Positions 1-6,836 of a stretch of 10,659 bases of DNA are shown here, piece by piece. The stretch comes from Ophiostoma sp. CBS 140.51 (Eukaryota > Ascomycota > Sordariomycetes > Ophiostomatales > Ophiostomataceae): positions 1 to 10,659 of the forward strand of contig JANSLP010000577.1 in assembly GCA_029298735.1 (NCBI GenBank), read 5' to 3'. A program made the translations under genes and the position numbers. The notes below the pieces were generated by a model, which was given only the letters and a program-made list of their open reading frames with translations, was not told where the DNA came from and searched no databases. Numbering within the stretch: the first letter of the stretch is position 1; the number at the start of each line of letters is the position of its first letter.

Positions 1-436
1 TATCGTCGTTGTTGTGGCCGATGTTTGTCTCGGCTAGGGTGGGACAAGCTGGGGCGGGCCGCGGTGTATTGCGCAACCTGTTTCAAGCTGTTCAAGCTGA
101 CCAGTTAATAAAGCCACAGGTGAATCAAATATGTACAGGATATGTCAAATAATTGTGAAATAACCAAGCAGTCTTTGTATATTCTGTGATGCGTCTAAAA
201 TACCAAAATACAAAAGCCATGCAAATTAACAATGAAGATAATAATACAAAGGAAAAATAGTAAGAAGGAACGAATATATCAAAACCAATTCCCAAAACCG
301 TAACACCAAACCCTTTGGAACCCTCGTGTATGTATGACAATTCCAACCTTGTTGCCTGTATTTGTTTCTTTCTGTTGCCAGCCTGGGTATCTTCTGTTTT
401 GTAGCTTTTCTTGATTTTTATCTTTGAGCAACGCAC
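1..436. other. Spacer: 3' flank of the glucosyltransferase gene
   Basis: This AT-rich stretch, especially 120-430, follows the TGA stop of the glucosyltransferase and most likely contains its 3' untranslated region. The coding frame closes at the TGA at 437-439. The open frame that continues beyond it (to about 125) has unordered composition and no recognisable protein motif. Positions 1-110 are GC-richer, with nothing I can name. I saw no clear canonical AATAAA on the minus strand, which is common in fungi. Confidence 0.6.
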
Positions 437-3400
437 TCATGTGGCCGCCGTCGCTGCCGCATGAGGTTCATCGTTCATGCCGCTCGGCTCACCCACCTCG
501 TCTTGCACTTTCTCCAAAATCTTGAGCCGCTCCAGCTTCTGTGCTTCCTTGTAGATGCGGCCGTGCGCTGACCCAATGTCCCGGTCCCGTTTCTGGGCCG
601 CTACAATGTCGGCAGCCCGTGCTCTCTCAGCGCGGCCGGGATCCGCCTTTTCGTCCTCGCCGGTTGTAGCATCGTTGTCGTCGTCGTCATCGTCCACATT
701 CTTGCCGTGCTGGTGGGCACGCTGGCGTTCACGTTCGCGCTGGTTGGCCAGCTGGTCGCGGCAGGCAATATTGAGGTTGCGCTCCTGCGGCCCGCACAGG
801 TGGCACGGACGCTTTCTACGCATCTGTGGGCAGCTGTGACGGCCGCGGACGACGCTCTCAAGGGTCTCGCCACGACGCATGGCGGCCAGGACAATGGCAG
901 CGAGGTCGGCGTTTTCGAGCGCGGCGTCCAAATCCTCCAGATTCTCGCGCGCGCGGCTGCCGAGACCGTGGTGGTGGTGGTGGTGGTGGTGCTGGAACAC
1001 ACTGTCGACACTGCCACGGCGGGGTGCTGTGCTGCGAATGGGGGCAATGTCGGGGGCACCAGCGTTGCCACTGGTGGCGACATTGGTGTTCTCGAGATCT
1101 CTCCGCATATGTCCCTTGGCAAGCTCGACGGGGTCGCCCTGCTGCACCATCTTGTACAACTCGTGCATGGCCTCCCAGCCAGCTGAAGCTTTCTGGAGTT
1201 GGAGACGCCACTCTTGGGCAGTCATGGCGCGAACCTCCCGCTGGGCCTGCATCATGCGGCCGCGGCGCAGGTACCGTGTGGGCTGCTTACCGCGCTCGGC
1301 CTGCTTGGCCAGACCCTTGAGGGCGTAGCCAAAGGGGCCGATAATGGCAGAAATGTCCTTTAAAATGAAACCCATGATGCCCATGCCAACACCCCGAACG
1401 AAACCGTGGGCCCCGCCTCCCTTACAAGCGAAGCAAATAGGCAGACGTACAAGACCGGTGACACCATCGTAGATGCCAAAGACAAACTCGTGGCCAGCCG
1501 CCTTCAGGCCACTCTTAATACCAGTGACATGGGCCGGCCGGCGAACAGTGTCGTCACCGTATAGGCGCGGAGCGTTGTGGAAGCCCTGGCACAGGGCAAA
1601 GTACAACTCGATGGGTGCCATGGCGAGGGCCAGTGCCGACTTGCCAATGTTCTTGCCGGCGGCGGCAAAGACGACCTCAAAGGAACCCTCTTCGGCCTTG
1701 CTGGTGCCCTGCAGCGAGCTGGAGTCGTCGTCAGCAAGCGTATCTGCGTCGGCCATGTCGCGACTCGAGGTGTCTTCGGCCGCGTTGCCGTTCCGTACTT
1801 GCTTCTGCTTCTCCTTATCCTCGGCCTTCTTCTTGGAAGCCTCCTTTGCAGCCGCCTTCTTCGCCTTGCCACCGCTGATGATCCCGCTCATAGCCGAGAA
1901 TGGACCACTGATGATAGCGCGGGAAGAGCGGGCAAGGGAGCCGAACATGGCAGTGATGGGCTCGCCAGGGCCCTCAAAGTCGTTCCACTCCGTATGCCGT
2001 AGCAGACGCAGGTTCTTGTAGGACATGTAGCCCTTTTCAACCAGGGCCTCCGCAGCAAGCGCACTAAGCTTGATGTTGGAGCCCTTGCGCTGCCAGACGG
2101 CGACACGGTCGGGGAAAATGGCGCAGCGCATCGACCCGTGGCCCTCGAGCTCAAGTGTGCGCAAAAAGGACTTGCAGGCGTTTTCGGCGCCGTCGCCCTC
2201 CTTCTCAATGGACTTGGCAATGGTTTGGGCAGCATCGCGAGCCTCCTGCGTGAGCAGGTATTTGATACCGTCGGCCAGGCGCTCCGTGGTGAGCCGCTTG
2301 TACGGCACAGGCTTGGGGCCGACCTTGGAGTTTTCAATCATGGTTCCCCAGAAGAACTGGTCACCAAAGAAGGGCACGACCATGATGGGCAGGCCGCACT
2401 TGAGAGCAATGGCCGTGGTTCCGGCACCACCATGGATGACAACAGCCTTGATCTTGGGGAACAGCCAATCGTGCGGAGTGTTTTCAAGCATGTAGATGTT
2501 GTCGGGGACGTTATCACCTTTTCCACCGAAACCGCCCCAGCCCTTAGAGACAAGAGCACGCACGCCGGCCTTGCGCACGGCCTCAAAGATCATCTCCGTA
2601 AACTTGTCGGCGTCGTCGACCACAATGGAACCAAAACCAATGTAGATGGGCGGCTCTTCGCTTGCGTTCAAGAATTCTACAAGGCTCTCGGGGGGCTTGT
2701 ACGACGAGGCGAGTTCCAAGAAGACGAAGCCGCCAATATCAATCTCCGGGCCCCAGTCGTTCGGCTTGGGGATCAGGCCGGGACTCCACATGTACGTGAA
2801 TGGCACATGCATGCGGTAAACGGCGCCGGGGGCCCAGATCATGGAGATGGGCTCGAGGTCGAGGGTCTTGACACGAAAGTTGTTGATCAGGTCACCTAGA
2901 CCCTGCCACACCATCATATCGATAAGCGGGTAGGAAATGAAGTTGGTGTAGCCCGGGTCGACGGTCGACTTTTTGACATTGGCCAGAGGGTGGGGGAAGG
3001 CTTGCGTGGGAGTGTAAGGGAATGTGAACATCATATGAAGAGGGACGCCGAGGGCTTCGGCAATGTGGAGCGGGGCGTAGCTGGGTGGGTTGGCGATGAT
3101 GGCGTCGGCAATGAAGGGCTCCTTGTCGCCGACGAGCTTTATGTTGCGCAAGTCGTTGGGGTCGTCGGTGGCGTCAACACAGGCGCGCCAGAAACCTTCA
3201 AACATTTCGGCCATGGCGTCACGACGGCGGCCAATGTCGCCAGACCGGACGGTGGCCAGGCTGGGGATCATGCCGGGGTTCTTGACCATGAAGGCCATGA
3301 GCTCGGCCGGGTCACCGCCCGCCGAGAAGAATTCGAGACCAGCGTCCTTCTCGATAAAGTTGCGGAAGGTCGGATGGGTGGCAACGCGGACACGATGGCC

Positions 3401-4798
3401 GTACTTTTCTTTGAGAACCTTGCCGATCTTGAGGAATGGCTGGATGTCGCCACGAGAGCCGATAACCATGATGACGATATTGAGCTTCGGACACTTTCTG
3501 TGGGCAAGGTTGCGGGAGACACGGCCAAACTCGGCAGCAGCAAGAGACATGCCGGCCTTACTCTGGGCGGCTGCGTAGGCATCGTCGTCAGCCTCGTCGA
3601 TTTCAGCGTCCGCATCGCTCTTGTGGTCATCGTCGCCACTGCTCTCGCCCGGTGTGATGCGGCGCACGGCAGCACCGACAGCCTTGGCAAGGACACCGGT
3701 GTGGCTCGTGTCCTTAACGGAAATGGGAAGACGACCATCACGCTTGGCCGATTGTGAGTTGAGGAAACTGAGGGAGCTGAGGTGGTGGTTGGAGCTGGAA
3801 CCGGACCTGTGCTTCTTGTTCTTGCCCCTTCTCCAGAAAAAGGAAGAAACATTCGGTTGTGATGGCTCGCTGGATCCAGCTGATGTTGTTTGTTGTGCTG
3901 GTTGACCTGTGCCTGCCTCCATATCCGGACCTCCTTGGTATCCATTCTGTGCTGCGGTAGCGGCACCAGCGCCTGCGCCTGCGCCAGCACCATTTTTTGC
4001 AGCAGCAGGCTCGTCCTCGTAAACGGGAGTCTCGATCACATCGCCCCAATGTAACTGTGACGTCCTGCGTAGCTCCTGGATGAGCGCGACGTTGGAATTG
4101 CGGCGCGTGGGTTGCATAGGGAGCGTGGACGAGCGCGCTCTCGATGGGCGCTGTCCAACAGAGCCCGTCCTGCTCTTTGTCTTCTTGGCGCCCGGTGTGA
4201 CAACAGACGAGGCGATGGCGGTGCTTGCTGTGGCTGCCTCAGATCTGCCGCTAGGTGTTGTGACGATGATATCGACGTTGTCTGGTCCATTGGCGCCAAA
4301 CCTGCTGGCACCTGTCGCTGTGGCCATGTTCTCGGGATTCGGTGGATCGGAGACGGCCTTGGGCCGGCCTTGGAGGGCACCCGTTGGCTGTGTATAGTTT
4401 TGTTGGAGGTAGTCGTTGCGAGGACCGACGTCCTCGCTGATGGAGCCGCCGGGCGACTCAACTGCAGGAGGAATGAGTGAAGGATAGGCAATGTAGCCGT
4501 CGTCATCGCGCACGACGCTGGCCGAGCGGCCCTCGCGGCTGATGGGATCGTAGTGGAGGGAGTCGTCCTCGTGCATCCTGCCAAAGAGACGCTCGTGGCT
4601 GCGATGGTGCTGGCGAATCTGTTCCAGTGGGCGCGGTGAGCGAGAATGTTGCTGGCTCGCAGCAATTGGTGAAAGGGAGGGTCGTGATGTTTCTGTGTTT
4701 GTGTTTGGAGAGAGTGTACGATTGTTTTGTGCAGATGCAGATGTGCCTCCAGTTTGTCCCCGCATGGCGCCGCCGCCGTTCTCGTTCGGATTGGCCAT
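437..4798 (-). CDS. Sterol 3-beta-glucosyltransferase-like protein (GT28/UDPGT core) with Vps13/Atg2-like C-terminal segment, 1453 aa
   Basis: Family knowledge: such enzymes transfer glucose from UDP-glucose to the 3-hydroxyl of sterols at membranes. Seen: residues 1-437 are Ser/Ala/Gly-rich and probably disordered, with a short conserved-looking stretch DGRLPISVKDTSHTGVLAKA near 354-373 and an acidic patch near 387-407. The Rossmann-type N-terminal domain starts at about 438 with LNIVIMVIGSRGDIQPFLK and includes FTFPYTPTQAFPHPLANV near 592-609. The UDPGT half covers about 703-867, with IYIGFGSIVV and the donor-site stretch HGGAGTT...PFFGDQFFWG near 789-818. A region at about 1085-1166 resembles the Vps13/Atg2 C-terminus. 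The tail carries His8, Asp6 and four Cys. There is no GRAM or PH domain, so this is not the Atg26 architecture. The start is the first in-frame ATG (4798), in context CACAATGG; the frame is open further upstream but only from a TTG. No intron is needed. Sterol is the best-guess acceptor; another lipid acceptor remains possible. Confidence 0.88.
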   Translation of the reverse strand: MANPNENGGGAMRGQTGGTSASAQNNRTLSPNTNTETSRPSLSPIAASQQHSRSPRPLEQIRQHHRSHERLFGRMHEDDSLHYDPISREGRSASVVRDDDGYIAYPSLIPPAVESPGGSISEDVGPRNDYLQQNYTQPTGALQGRPKAVSDPPNPENMATATGASRFGANGPDNVDIIVTTPSGRSEAATASTAIASSVVTPGAKKTKSRTGSVGQRPSRARSSTLPMQPTRRNSNVALIQELRRTSQLHWGDVIETPVYEDEPAAAKNGAGAGAGAGAATAAQNGYQGGPDMEAGTGQPAQQTTSAGSSEPSQPNVSSFFWRRGKNKKHRSGSSSNHHLSSLSFLNSQSAKRDGRLPISVKDTSHTGVLAKAVGAAVRRITPGESSGDDDHKSDADAEIDEADDDAYAAAQSKAGMSLAAAEFGRVSRNLAHRKCPKLNIVIMVIGSRGDIQPFLKIGKVLKEKYGHRVRVATHPTFRNFIEKDAGLEFFSAGGDPAELMAFMVKNPGMIPSLATVRSGDIGRRRDAMAEMFEGFWRACVDATDDPNDLRNIKLVGDKEPFIADAIIANPPSYAPLHIAEALGVPLHMMFTFPYTPTQAFPHPLANVKKSTVDPGYTNFISYPLIDMMVWQGLGDLINNFRVKTLDLEPISMIWAPGAVYRMHVPFTYMWSPGLIPKPNDWGPEIDIGGFVFLELASSYKPPESLVEFLNASEEPPIYIGFGSIVVDDADKFTEMIFEAVRKAGVRALVSKGWGGFGGKGDNVPDNIYMLENTPHDWLFPKIKAVVIHGGAGTTAIALKCGLPIMVVPFFGDQFFWGTMIENSKVGPKPVPYKRLTTERLADGIKYLLTQEARDAAQTIAKSIEKEGDGAENACKSFLRTLELEGHGSMRCAIFPDRVAVWQRKGSNIKLSALAAEALVEKGYMSYKNLRLLRHTEWNDFEGPGEPITAMFGSLARSSRAIISGPFSAMSGIISGGKAKKAAAKEASKKKAEDKEKQKQVRNGNAAEDTSSRDMADADTLADDDSSSLQGTSKAEEGSFEVVFAAAGKNIGKSALALAMAPIELYFALCQGFHNAPRLYGDDTVRRPAHVTGIKSGLKAAGHEFVFGIYDGVTGLVRLPICFACKGGGAHGFVRGVGMGIMGFILKDISAIIGPFGYALKGLAKQAERGKQPTRYLRRGRMMQAQREVRAMTAQEWRLQLQKASAGWEAMHELYKMVQQGDPVELAKGHMRRDLENTNVATSGNAGAPDIAPIRSTAPRRGSVDSVFQHHHHHHHHGLGSRARENLEDLDAALENADLAAIVLAAMRRGETLESVVRGRHSCPQMRRKRPCHLCGPQERNLNIACRDQLANQRERERQRAHQHGKNVDDDDDDNDATTGEDEKADPGRAERARAADIVAAQKRDRDIGSAHGRIYKEAQKLERLKILEKVQDEVGEPSGMNDEPHAAATAAT
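677..694 (-). repeat. Short GAC/GAT repeat encoding Asp6
   Basis: Six consecutive Asp codons near the C-terminus of the glucosyltransferase (residues 1369-1374), followed by Asn-Asp. The run mixes GAC and GAT codons, so it is less pure than the His tract. It belongs to the charged, probably disordered tail. Confidence 0.85.
761..832 (-). other. Cys cluster (C-x8-C-x2-C-x10-C) in the glucosyltransferase tail
   Basis: Residues 1323-1346 hold four Cys with the spacing C-x8-C-x2-C-x10-C, including CHLCG, in an Arg-rich stretch and with a His directly before SC. The rest of the tail has no Cys, so the grouping stands out. It could be a small zinc site, but it fits no named zinc-finger family that I recognise. 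Metal binding is an inference. Confidence 0.4.
968..991 (-). repeat. Pure (CAC)8 trinucleotide repeat encoding His8
   Basis: On the plus strand this is eight uninterrupted GTG units; on the coding strand it is eight CAC codons giving eight histidines at residues 1270-1277 of the glucosyltransferase. It lies in a low-complexity linker behind the Vps13-like segment. The tract is pure at the DNA level, with no CAT codons, which suggests it arose by slippage and may vary in length among strains. It is in frame, so length changes of whole units would not break the gene. Confidence 0.95.
1301..1546 (-). other. Vps13/Atg2 C-terminal-like segment fused behind the glucosyltransferase
   Basis: Protein residues about 1085-1166 contain GIYDGVTGLVRLP followed by GFVRGVGMGIMGFILKDISA and YALKGLAKQ. 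The spacing of Gly-Val-Thr-Gly, the conserved Pro, the Gly-Phe-Val-Lys/Arg-Gly-Val-Gly-x-Gly run and the following Lys resemble the amphipathic C-terminal region of Vps13 and Atg2 lipid-transfer proteins, where it supports membrane or lipid-droplet association. The resemblance is by eye and not computed. If right, it would anchor the enzyme to a particular membrane. The preceding stretch (about 977-1034) is Lys/Ala/Asp-rich and probably a flexible linker. Confidence 0.6.
2345..3487 (-). other. Catalytic core of the glucosyltransferase (GT28 N-domain to donor-binding motif)
   Basis: This is the subregion holding the enzyme fold, residues about 438-818 of the protein. It begins at the glycine-rich first strand and loop (GSRGDIQPF), which in this superfamily lies near the acceptor and nucleotide-sugar cleft. 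It ends at the UDP-sugar signature with HGGAGTT and GDQ, where the His and Gly-Gly contact the diphosphate and the Asp-Gln pair contacts the glucose hydroxyls in related enzymes. The expected key residues all appear intact, so I infer an active enzyme. Assignment of individual residues comes from family knowledge, not a structure of this protein. Confidence 0.85.
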
Positions 4799-4936
4799 TG
4801 TGAAATAACGATAAAGCGAAAGAGGAAAAAGAAAAAGTAGCGAGGAATGGGATGATCGCCCCGATCGGCTTTCTTTGGTTGTCTTGGTGCCTTGCAAGTA
4901 TCTTTGTAGCGCTAGTCGATGGGAGCAAAGTACTTG

Positions 4937-5056
4937 TCAACCTAGGAGGCTTGCTGTGACGGCGGTTGATGGGTTTGAGGATATTGACTGGAATGAGGAT
5001 GTCTTGTGTCTTTTGAGTGGTTGAGTCTTTGCTGTCTTGATTTGGCTTTTTTTCAT
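4937..5056 (-). promoter_or_regulatory. Candidate uORF (39 codons) in the glucosyltransferase leader
   Basis: An ATG at 5056 with A at -3 (GAAAATGA) opens a 39-codon frame ending in TGA at 4937-4939, 138 nt before the main ATG. It is Ser/Thr/Lys-rich with no known motif. It is the only minus-strand ATG between 5056 and 4798, so it would be the last upstream start before the main one if transcription begins farther upstream. Whether it is in the transcript is unknown. Confidence 0.35.
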
Positions 5057-5106
5057 TTTCCTCTTCTTTTATTCCTCTCAAGCTTTCGAATGTGAGGACC
5101 TGGTTG

Positions 5107-5130
5107 TCAAGGTCTGCTTCTTGTATACAT
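5107..5130 (-). promoter_or_regulatory. Candidate minimal uORF (7 codons) in the glucosyltransferase leader
   Basis: An ATG at 5130 is followed by six sense codons and TGA (5107-5109), giving MYTRSRP. It lies just upstream of the 39-codon uORF. Its inclusion in the mRNA depends on a start site upstream of 5130, which I cannot determine. Confidence 0.25.
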
Positions 5131-5664
5131 CGACAGCTGATAACGGGCTTTGGTGTGCGATGGTGTGAAATGAAGGTCGACTAATGTCCCGGATGCATGG
5201 GTGGGCGTTTTGTTAGTGGGAAAGGTGGAAAAGCCGAGGCGGCGCTGATGACATTTTTAAAAAAGAAAAAGGGCAAAAAGTAGATGCAAAAGGGGAGAAA
5301 CAGGAAGGGAAACAGCGGACAAGAGGCCCACAACAGGTAAGCTGCACTTGCCTAAACCGCTAAGCACTAGGGCCATGGGCAGGCGCGATGGTGTCTGAGT
5401 GTTGCGATTGGGGAAGATGCGGAGCTTTGTCTTGTCTTTCTGGTGTTCTGGACTCGGCCGTCGCTTCCTTGGTGATGTAAACGGCAAAAAGTGATCAAGA
5501 AACTGCAGGTGCAAGCCTTCTTTCTTTTTATGTATCGCGTATATGATGCGTGCACCTTCCTGTCCAACGCGACAGTGCCCGACAATTTTCTGTAATGAAA
5601 CATTCTTTTGCTGTTTGGCCGTTAATTGTTGACCGTTGCTTGGCCCTGGGCCTGGATTCACTTA

Positions 5665-5672
5665 TGACGTCA
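5665..5672. promoter_or_regulatory. Perfect CRE palindrome TGACGTCA
   Basis: The eight bases TGACGTCA match the consensus site of ATF/CREB-type bZIP factors; fungal members act in stress and nutrient responses. It lies about 870 bp upstream of the glucosyltransferase start codon, within the range of fungal promoters. Half-sites TGACGT occur at 7989-7994 (about 105 bp upstream of the Yae1 start) and near 8262. One exact 8-mer can occur by chance, so function is uncertain. Confidence 0.35.
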
Positions 5673-5882
5673 AGGCATGGGACACAACAAGGCAGTTTAG
5701 AGAAGGCACAGACGCGACAGAGTAACCTGTCGTCAAATTAAACGGTTGAATACTCGGACTGTGTTGTGTCAACCAGTCAACGTGCGACGCACTCTCATAT
5801 TTTATTAAGATAATATGTACAGCAAGAGCGATCAACCGTTGCCTGGTTCCTTCCCGCTGGCAGTCCACAAAACAACCGTTTC

Positions 5883-5903
5883 CTGCTTTCTGCTTTCTGC
5901 TTT
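5883..5903. repeat. Three tandem copies of CTGCTTT
   Basis: Exact 7-base unit repeated three times, followed by a diverged start of a fourth (CAGC). It lies in the spacer between the Yae1 and glucosyltransferase genes and has no evident role. Confidence 0.85.
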
Positions 5904-6836
5904 CAGCAAATACGTCGTTTGTTCCACCACCTGTCATCGTCGTACTTTCCCTGCTCTTCCGCTCATGTCTTCCCTCCTCTGATGTGATTATCTTTTGACC
6001 ACTTTCCTAAAGCGACCATTGCCCGCAGAAAAATATACGGCGTATGCAGTAGTCGCAGCTCAGAGCTCTTTTTAGTGCAGTTCTAATTTGTATGAGACTT
6101 TCACGAGGGACAAGTTCAGAAGCTCTTTTCGCACCTCTCGGACCGGCAATTGGGTCTTTTCAGCGACCCACCCTCGGCTAAGCGAGTTACGAGCGGCCTA
6201 GAATGTGTAGCTGGAGCACACCAAGCTTTCTTGTCCCTGAACGCCCCCAACGGGCCCAAATCGCCCTAGATCGGCCGAAACAACACACTAAGACAGTGGG
6301 CTGAGTGTGGGCACATCCTCTTTAAACGCCCAACGTTCAGCGACCGAGGCGAACCAGTCGCAAAGGGAGGCTCGGAAAGGGTCAGCATACACAATTTGCG
6401 TATGTAAGACGGTTTTTCACAAACAGAAAGGCAGGGTCGGATGGCCGTTATAGTCAGTGGCATTGTGCCTGACATCTGTTGTAGAAACGGCCACCAGACG
6501 CGAATGGCACCGAGATTTCCGAGGGTCGTCGACTCATTTTCGCCTTCGACTTTCTCTCCCTGGCAGTTTCATCTTTGATAAGAATGGCTGGGTAAGCCAA
6601 TGAGTCTGAGTGAGATAATTGCTCGACCGAAGTGAGGTTGGCCACGGACAAAGCCGGACTGTCGATAATGTCCGGATTGCGGATTGTTGTCGACGTCGTC
6701 GTGCTCGTCCAGAGCAGGAAGAAAGACGCCCGTCTCAGAGACTTGGTTCGGCCGGACAGCCGTATCGTAGCATTGTGCTTCTTGTAGCAGTCATGCTTCT
6801 TGTTGAGGTTGTTCTTCTTATCCTCATGGACGCCTT

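Larger units (their letters stand above)
4799..6836. other. 2-kb spacer: leader and promoter region of the glucosyltransferase gene, plus 3' flank of the Yae1 gene
   Basis: No convincing gene was found on either strand. The 30-40 nt next to the glucosyltransferase start are pyrimidine-rich on the minus strand (CTTTTTCTTTTTCCTCTTTCG), as is usual just ahead of fungal start codons. Farther upstream are two potential uORFs (5107-5130 and 4937-5056) and a CRE palindrome at 5665-5672. A 7-base unit CTGCTTT occurs three times at 5883-5903. Short open frames at 5257-5937 and 6266-6843 lack familiar motifs, and several start only from non-ATG codons. Positions 6500-6836 are probably the 3' untranslated region of the Yae1 gene. 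Confidence 0.6.

Noticed and set aside
3074..3085. PPSY within the glucosyltransferase (residues 571-574) as a ubiquitin-ligase binding motif
   Set aside because: It lies in the folded catalytic core in a conserved family stretch (ANPPSYAPL), so it is unlikely to be exposed as a linear motif.
2990..3757. A 255-residue open frame on the plus strand, and a similar 253-residue one at 2138-2899
   Set aside because: Both lie antisense inside the glucosyltransferase catalytic core, have no recognisable motif, and are expected shadows of GC-biased third codon positions.
4799..4897. An N-terminal extension of the glucosyltransferase by 33 residues
   Set aside because: The extension would begin with TTG. 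The first in-frame ATG is at 4798 and has a strong start context; the extension is translated pyrimidine-rich leader.
4503..5081. A 192-codon minus-strand frame crossing the glucosyltransferase start
   Set aside because: It overlaps the real coding region in another frame, is low-complexity where it precedes the gene, and shows no domain.
6150..6170. GGGTC...GACCC hairpin as an RNA gene or terminator
   Set aside because: A five-base-pair stem is too short, no tRNA or 5S rRNA internal promoter boxes were found nearby, and such terminators are not expected in a fungal nuclear genome.
6266..6475. A 69-residue minus-strand frame in the spacer
   Set aside because: No homology is recognisable, there is no neighbouring splice signal, and the composition looks like spacer DNA.
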